Origin: Fennellomyces sp. T-0311
Lineage: Eukaryota; Mucoromycota; Mucoromycetes; Mucorales; Lichtheimiaceae
DNA: 64,000 nt
Direction: 5' to 3'
Assembly (NCBI GenBank): GCA_025266875.1
Contig: JALLLT010000034.1
Coordinates: 413,854-477,853 of the forward strand
How positions within the stretch are numbered: position 1 is the first letter of the stretch; every line of letters starts with the position of its first letter. The position numbers and the translations under genes were made by a program. The notes beneath the pieces are model-generated. The model had not been told where the DNA came from. It made no database searches and worked only from the letters and a program-made list of their open reading frames with translations. Below are positions 57,505 through 64,000 of the stretch, one piece after another.

Positions 57505-58646
57505 ATGGAAGAATAAAAACAAAAAAATAGAGAAGAGAAAGGAGTCGGGGAAAGGTTACGTTTGGCAGGAACGAGAACAGAAAAAAAAAAGAAAAAGAGA
57601 TCGGGCTGTGACCGGTCTATAACACGTTTGAGTCATTTTGATTGGACCGGCTTGATGGATTTTCGCACGGATCTTTTTGCCCATGTTTCATCACTTCATT
57701 CCGATTGGAGTGCATGTTGCTACAGCACCACTCGCATTGAATCGAAGGCTTCTCTGTATTTCTACTTGTTCATCTCATGCTTCACGGTCCCTTTGGAGAA
57801 GAACGTCTATTCGTTCAGTACAGGAACACCAATCGTTTCTTTTGTAAAATAACTGAAAAACATGTGCTTGATGTCGTTTATCAAAAATGTCAAAAGTGAT
57901 TTCTTCTTTTCAAAGCTGTCGATCATTTCGTTCTCTTGCTTTCAAAGGTCTACCCGTCTCGTATGTAAATCTGACAGCTGCTGCAGGGAAATATGCAGGT
58001 GGTCATGGTTTGAAACGGCCACACACAAAGTTTCCTTTCCCTGACAGTTGCTATGCAACGACTCGTATGTTGCCTTGACGACGCGTATTTTGTCAAGGCT
58101 TTGCAACCAAGGCACCGTGTACTGTAACGGTCTGTTTCGTAATACGTTACTCCACTTGTCTGGAGCTATCAAACTGATACACTAGACCAGGAATATCAGG
58201 AATTCCGTAATAAAAGCTCCACACTACGCACAGACAGTTGAGTTGACCTGCGCGCGCTCCGCAACTCAGAAAGTCCCTTTGTTTTGCGTGATAAAGAAGT
58301 TGGGTTATTCCCATGGGTATGGAGCACCACCCATCAATGGCTGTCACCTAGCAACAATTTGCCCAAACAATTTGCCAAATGAAAGCAGATAGCAAACCCA
58401 AAACAGCAAGTATCGAACACAGATGATGCTGCGCGCGCCCTCTGCAGCGAAAGTAAGCGGCAACAAGTTGGGAAAAAAGAGATGCGATGGTGCACGGTGG
58501 CTTTTTTTTTGGCAGCTCATGTTGAGTAATGCGAGACGGCTTTTCCTGCCCAGATGGCAGGAAAGATCTTGGGGTCCGCTTCGGAAAGATCGACATTTTT
58601 TCCAGCGTTCCTTTCGGTTCAAAAACTTCCCAAAAAAAAGAAAACC
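57505..58646. promoter_or_regulatory. Divergent promoter region FOL2 / ADE6, 1.1 kb
   Basis: Contains TGAGTCAT at 57629-57636, the consensus of Gcn4/CPC1-type bZIP activators, 125 bp upstream of the FOL2 ATG. ATTGG (inverted CCAAT) boxes lie at 57640-57644 and 57702-57706. An A-run sits near 57580 and a T-run near 58502, the latter 145 bp before the ADE6 start. No protein-like frame. Confidence 0.5.
57629..57636 (+). promoter_or_regulatory. Gcn4/CPC1-type site TGAGTCAT
   Basis: Perfect match to the TGASTCAT consensus in the shared FOL2/ADE6 upstream region. In yeast, purine genes including ADE6 are under Bas1/Gcn4 (TGACTC core) control. The position is nearer to FOL2 than to ADE6. An 8-bp match can occur by chance. 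Confidence 0.4.
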
Positions 58647-61600
58647 ATGTTGGTGCTGCCTGGTACCTCTGCTCTCTCCGAGTTCAAGAGCAAGAGTATC
58701 CTAAAGGATATTCAAGCCCAAGTTCCGTCCGTCACTGGGATTGCCGGGCTCTTTGTCCACTTTGTCCAACCACGATCCGACGAAACCCACGCGTTGTTGC
58801 AGAATGAGTCTTCTGAACAGGGCAAGATTGTACGAAGCTTGCTGACGTATGGCAACAATCCCATTGACGATGCGTCAGCATGTGACATTGCGCATTTTCT
58901 TGCCACCAACAGCCAACCTTCCAATGGCACGGTGATTGTGGTTGTTCCGCGGGCGGGCACGATTTCGCCGTGGTCTTCCAAGGCCACGAATATTGCTCAT
59001 TTGTGTCGGTTAAAGAATGAAGTGGAACGTATTGAACGGGGCACAGCTTTCCTTGTGACCAAATCCGACAATTCACTTTTGACAGCTGACGAATTGGCCA
59101 CGTTTGCGGATCTTTTGCACGACCGCATGACGCAGACTGTTGCGTTCCAATTGCCAGCTTCGGAATCGGTTTTCAAGCATGGTACACCGGCTCCTCTGAC
59201 CGTGGTGGAATTGTTGACGCAGGAGGAGAATGCGGATGTGGCCCGCGAGAAACTGGTCAAGGCCAACAAGGAACTGGGTTTGGCTTTGGCGGCCGATGAG
59301 ATTGATTATTTGATCTCGGCCTTTGTCGGCAGTGGTGATGCGCTTCGTCGCAATCCTACCGATGTCGAGCTGTTCATGTTTGCCCAGGTCAATTCAGAAC
59401 ATTGCCGCCACAAGATCTTTGGTGCCGATTGGACCATCGATGGCCAGCGCAAGCCTGATTCGTTGTTTGGCATGATCCGCAACACCCACAAGGTCAGCCC
59501 GCAGTACACCTTGTCCGCTTACTCCGACAATGCCGCCGTCTTGGAAGGTTTCAAGGCGACTCGTTTTGCTCCCTCGACCGCATCCAACAACTCGTACGAA
59601 CATTTTGAGGAAGACGTTCACTATCTCGCCAAGGTAAAATGCGAATTGACAACATTTTCTTTATTCGGTTACTAACGTTGAATGAAGGTTGAAACACATA
59701 ACCATCCCACCGCCGTTTCTCCGTTCCCTGGCGCATCCACTGGTTCCGGTGGTGAGATCCGTGATGAAGGTGCTGTTGGTCAGGGCTCCAAGCCCAAGGC
59801 TGGTCTCGTTGGTTTCACCGTTTCCAACCTTTTGATCCCTGGCAACATTCAACCTTGGGAAACCGATTTTGGCAAGCCTGGACACGTTGCATCGGCCTTT
59901 GACATTATGATGGAAGCTCCTCTGGGTGGTGCCGCATTCAACAATGAATTCGGTCGACCTGCGCTTACCGGTTATTTCCGTACATTTGCTGAACAAGTTC
60001 CTGTGACTGAAACCACCTCTGAAGTGCGCGGCTACCATAAGCCCATCATGATTGCCGGTGGTGTAGGCAGTGTTCGTCCTGCTCACGTCTTGAAGAAGCC
60101 CATCAATCCCGGCGCTCATTTGATTGTTCTGGGTGGACCCAGCATGTTGATCGGCCTCGGTGGTGGTGCTGCCAGTTCCATGGCTTCTGGTCAAAGCAGT
60201 GCCGATCTCGACTTTGCTTCGGTTCAGCGTGACAATCCCGAAATGGAACGTCGTGCTCAACAAGTCATTGATTTCTGCTCGGCTCTTGGTGACGAGACAC
60301 CGATTGAATCCATTCACGATGTTGGTGCCGGCGGTTTATCCAACGCTCTTCCCGAAATTGTGCACGACAGCGACCTTGGTGCCGAAATCGAGCTCCGCAA
60401 CGTCCCTTGCGATGACAGCTCCATGTCGCCCATGGAGATCTGGTGTAACGAATCGCAGGAACGTTATGTTCTTGCCGTGTCACCAGCCAAGATCAAGGTC
60501 TTTGAGGAGTTGTGTGCCCGTGAACGCTGCCCCTATGCCATTGTTGGCAAGGCTACCGCTGAAAAGCGTTTGGTTGTCAAGGATTCGCTGCTCAACAACA
60601 CGCCCATTGATTTACCCATGGCCGTCTTGTTTGGCAAGCCTCCAAAGATGTCGCGCGTCACTGAAACCCGCAATCCCGTTCGCATTCCCTTCGATTCCAG
60701 CTTGAAGACTTACTTGCCCAAGGCATCCACCGTGACTGATGTCTTGACTGAATCCGCCTCGCGTGTGTTGCAGTTGCCTTCCGTGGCTTCCAAGTCGTTC
60801 TTGGTAACCATCGGTGATCGATCTATCACTGCCTTGGTGGCTCGTGACCAGTTTGTTGGTCCTTGGCAAGTGCCCGTGGCCGATGTGGCCGTTACCACGA
60901 CATCGTATGGTTTGGATATCATCACTGGTGAAGCCATGGCTATGGGTGAGCGTACGCCCCTTGCTCTCTTGTCTCCAGCTGCATCTGCCCGCATGGCTGT
61001 GGGTGAGTGTCTGACCAACATGGCGGCTGCAAACATCCAAGACATTGGACGTGTCCGCATGTCTGCCAACTGGATGTGTGCTGCCGATCACAGCGGTGAA
61101 GGTGCTGGTCTCTACGATGCCGTTCAAGCCGTCGGTCTCGACTTGTGCCCCAAGCTTGGCATTGCTATTCCCGTTGGCAAGGATTCCATGTCCATGAAGA
61201 TGAAGTGGAACGAACAAGGCGAACAAAAGGAAGTGACAGCACCCTTGTCGCTCATTATCACTGGTTTCGCTCCCGTCATCAACAACCACAAGACCTTTAC
61301 GCCTCAGCTTGCCAATATCCAAGGCACTGCCTTGGTGTTCTTGGATCTTGCCAAGGGCAAGCAACGTCTGGGCGGTTCTGCTTTGGCTCAAGTGTACAAG
61401 CAAATTGGTCACGAGGCTCCTGATGTGGAAGACGCAGTGTTGCTCAAGAACTTTTTCAACGCAATGCAAAAGGTCAAGGAAGGTGACAATAGCCTGGTGT
61501 TGGCCTACCACGATCGTTCCGACGGTGGTCTCTTTGCCACGATTGTCGAAATGTGCTTTGCCGGTCATGTCGGTGCTCAAGTCCAGCTCGATGGCCTTGT

Positions 61601-62768
61601 CCAGAACGGCGATTTGGTTGCTGCTCTGTACAACGAAGAATTGGGCGCTGTTGTTCAAGTCGCAGAGTCTCGTTTGGCCGAATTCGATGCGGTCATGAAG
61701 GAAGCTGGTGTTCCCGCTTACAAGATTGGTACTGTAACGCCGCATGATGAACAAGATACCATTTCATTCAACTATGGCACCCAGCCCGTCTTTGCTGCCA
61801 GCCGTATTGAGCTATTCCGTGCATGGAGCAAGACGTCCTATCTGATGCAAGCTGCGCGTGACAATGCCGACTGTGCCAAGCAAGAATACGACAATGTACT
61901 GGACAGCAACGATCCTGGTATCCATTATCAACTTACCTTTGATCCCACCACCGATGTCACTGCCGGTTTGACGCGTCGTCCACGTGTTGCCATTCTCCGT
62001 GATCAAGGTGTCAATGGTCAAATTGATATGGCGTTTGCGTTCCACTTGGCCGGTTTCGAAGCTGTTGATGTACACATGACCGACATCTTCTCCAAAAAGG
62101 TATCATTGAAGGACTTTGTTGGTTTGGCCGCATGCGGTGGTTTCTCGTATGGTGATGTTTTGGGCGCTGGTGCCGGTTGGGCCAAATCCATCCTGTTGCA
62201 TCCTGACGCACGTGCCGAGTTTTCACACTTTTTCAACGAACGCGAGGACACATTTGCATTGGGCGTATGCAACGGTTGTCAGTTCTTGAGCAACTTGACA
62301 GAACTCATTCCCGGTGCTGATACATGGCCTCGATTCATGCGTAACCGCAGTGAACAATTTGAAGCCCGTGCTGCCATGGTCGAGATTCAAGAGACCAACA
62401 GCATCTTCTTTGATGGTATGGCTGGTTCCCGATTCCCTATTGCTGTTGCGCACGGTGAGGGTTTTGCCCAGTTCCAGTCCGATGAGACGTTGAATCAGTT
62501 CAAGCAACAAGGTCTTGTCGCTGCACGTTATGTCGATAACTATGGTAATCCCACCGAACGGTATCCATACAATCCCAATGGTTCGCCTGAAGGTATCACC
62601 GCTGTCAAGACTCCCAATGGCCGTGTGTTGGCATTGATGCCTCATCCTGAACGTGTTGTCTTGAAGGAAAGCAACTCATACTATCCTGCGGATGAAACAT
62701 GGGGTCAAGTGGGTCCATGGCTCCGGATATTCCGCAACGCCCGCAAGTGGGTTGGCGATCGCTTCTAA
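58647..62768 (+). CDS. ADE6: Phosphoribosylformylglycinamidine (FGAM) synthase
   Basis: Fourth step of de novo purine synthesis: FGAR + glutamine + ATP to FGAM. Two exons (58647-59633, 59688-62768) give 1355 residues, almost the length of yeast Ade6. The N-domain starts [18 protein letters not shown]. The linker and AIRS-like domains carry [38 protein letters not shown] and [20 protein letters not shown], then [12 protein letters not shown] in the second half. The C-terminal class I glutamine amidotransferase has the nucleophile Cys in [13 protein letters not shown] and the His/Glu pair in LMPHPERV. The start is the first ATG after a CCAAAAAAAAG leader. The codon bias creates a 380-codon antisense frame that is not a gene. 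Confidence 0.97.
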
Positions 62769-63104
62769 TTTATCACTTTTCTTTTGTATTTATCTTTTGT
62801 TTTTTTCTTTTCCTATTCCATCTCTTCCATGCAACAAAACAATATATTCATCTCTCGTTCTGAATCATGTCGTTATAAAAGCAACCGTCCTATCTGCAAC
62901 AGAACTTTGTCCCACTTTGTCGCACTCATCCAGCATTACCTGGGATGCTGCCAAAATTATAGCACGTGCATACGATACCATCCTACGTAATACCCTTCGT
63001 ATCTTTATATTTATTATTTTCTTATTACAATTAGTTCTGGAAATACATATAAGTACGACGGCGATAATTACATGTGGCCGCTTTCTATGTACAACTGCTG
63101 GACG
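62769..63104. other. Convergent intergenic region
   Basis: 336 bases between the FGAM synthase stop and the stop of the leftward partial gene. It is T-rich just after 62769, as in a 3' UTR. Nothing else recognised. Confidence 0.5.
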
Positions 63105-64000
63105 TTACAGTCGTCGTGACGATTGTATGGAGTATCGCAGCATCAGATCACTGATTTGATCCTTCATTGCTCGTGTTCCTGTGGTAGAATCAGGTGTGTA
63201 TCCTCTGATGAAGTACTTAGGATCGGTGCACCTCACTTCCACTAAAAGCATCTGTGACTTTTCCCATATTTGGAGCAATCTGCATACGACGCCTTCGTGG
63301 AAGCAGTAGTGATCATCATACACGATTAGGTGTGACAAATGCTGCATCCTCGCCAGCGCGTACAGTTCCGTATCGCCGATTTCCTTTGATTCTACCCCGA
63401 TTCGAAGTGTTTGCACTTGCGAGTACTCCAAGTTCTTCAAAGTGCCGAGTAGCTGCTCGTTGGTCAGTTTGAATGTTTGCAGATTGAGGTTTCGAATAGT
63501 AGACCAGCTGACCGCTTGTGTCAACCCGAGGATAAACTGTGTTGTTGGCGTGAGCGGTATACGACTGGGACAGCTGAGCGAGAAATAAAGTAGACGTCGT
63601 GCTCGACTGAAATAGGATGCTACGCTGCTCATGGACAGTCCTTCCATTCCGTTCCCTGTTGACACGGACATTTTTTCTTCTGGAGGGTGTTGTTGGGAAT
63701 CTATGCTGATCTCTTGAATAGACGATGGTGCTTTCAAGGCATCGAGAAGATTGTTGATACACTCTAAGCGCAAACCAGACGTTTTGATGATGGACAGTGA
63801 CGGGGAGGAAGAAATCAGCCTTGCTATCGTTTCGAATCCAATCGAAGTGTCATCGCATGCAACAAGAGCGAGTTTATATAATACAGGAGCACCAAGTTGC
63901 GCAAGTGTGTCAAAGCAGGCATATCCAGTGTCTTCCAATACATCCAAGCCCAGGTCGAGAACTTCGAGAGCCCTGCTTCCTCTTTGAAACAATGACGCAA
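63105..64000 (-). CDS. Leucine-rich-repeat / F-box-like protein, 5' part outside the window
   Basis: One open frame from the right edge to the stop at 63107-63105. Regularly spaced leucine motifs (LEVLDLGLDVLEDTGYAC, LYKLALVACDDTSIGFETI, IRNLNLQTFKLTNEQLL, VQTLRIGVESKEIGDTEL) match the irregular LRRs of fungal F-box/LRR proteins, which recruit substrates to SCF ubiquitin ligases. No F-box is visible, since the N-terminus is missing. The exact role is unknown. Confidence 0.55.
   Translation of the reverse strand, partial: ASLFQRGSRALEVLDLGLDVLEDTGYACFDTLAQLGAPVLYKLALVACDDTSIGFETIARLISSSPSLSIIKTSGLRLECINNLLDALKAPSSIQEISIDSQQHPPEEKMSVSTGNGMEGLSMSSVASYFSRARRLLYFSLSCPSRIPLTPTTQFILGLTQAVSWSTIRNLNLQTFKLTNEQLLGTLKNLEYSQVQTLRIGVESKEIGDTELYALARMQHLSHLIVYDDHYCFHEGVVCRLLQIWEKSQMLLVEVRCTDPKYFIRGYTPDSTTGTRAMKDQISDLMLRYSIQSSRRL

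Noticed and set aside
60612..61754. 380-codon open frame antisense to FGAM synthase
   Set aside because: By-product of codon bias in a conserved enzyme gene; no independent motif.

Overview
This window comes from a filamentous fungus, most likely an early-diverging Mucoromycota (Mucorales-type) species. The genes carry many short introns (about 50-110 bp, GT...AG, many with a CTAAC-like branch site). The housekeeping proteins are fungal (PHO80-type cyclin, Atg29, the fungal form of NAD-IDH subunit 1). The accessory part carries TE families that I associate with Mucoromycota: Tc1/IS630-like, MULE with OTU, Helitron and an L1-like LINE. The phylum is inferred from protein resemblance only.

Left arm (1-21013) is ordinary euchromatin. 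In order it holds a Sel1-repeat protein (partial, -), nuclear poly(A) polymerase (-), mitochondrial asparaginyl-tRNA synthetase (+), proteasome subunit alpha-6 (-), a SET-domain lysine methyltransferase with His/Asp/Glu-rich insertions (-), a glutamate-carboxypeptidase-II-like membrane M28 peptidase (+), an M17 leucyl aminopeptidase (+), a PHO80-like cyclin (+) and mitochondrial citrate synthase (+).

The middle (about 21000-46700) is a gene-poor, TE-rich island. Its backbone is three copies of one uncharacterised gene family. Copy A (-, 23887-34127) is destroyed. Copy B (+, about 37265-39345) is a deleted pseudogene. Copy C (-, 40742-42823) has an intact seven-exon model of 576 aa with a weak PD-(D/E)XK-like motif. 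Copy A is split by a Helitron remnant and by a 6.3-kb LINE flanked by a 13-bp target-site duplication (TSD). The LINE is itself split by a 1205-bp foldback/Mutator-like element with a 9-bp TSD, so the order of events can be read from the sequence. A Tc1/IS630-like remnant, a second Mutator-like miniature element, an OTU-fused transposase pseudogene and a four-unit minisatellite complete the island.

Right arm (47462-64000) returns to housekeeping genes: ATG29 (+), NAD-isocitrate dehydrogenase subunit 1 with a C-terminal SKL (-), an uncharacterised Cys-motif protein with a UBA/CUE-like tail (+), GTP cyclohydrolase I (-), FGAM synthase (+, divergent from the previous gene across about 1.1 kb holding a Gcn4-type TGAGTCA site) and a partial leucine-rich-repeat-like protein (-). 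Citrate synthase and IDH1 are consecutive enzymes around the start of the TCA cycle. FGAM synthase and GTP cyclohydrolase I are linked by purine/GTP supply. No rRNA, tRNA or CRISPR was recognised.
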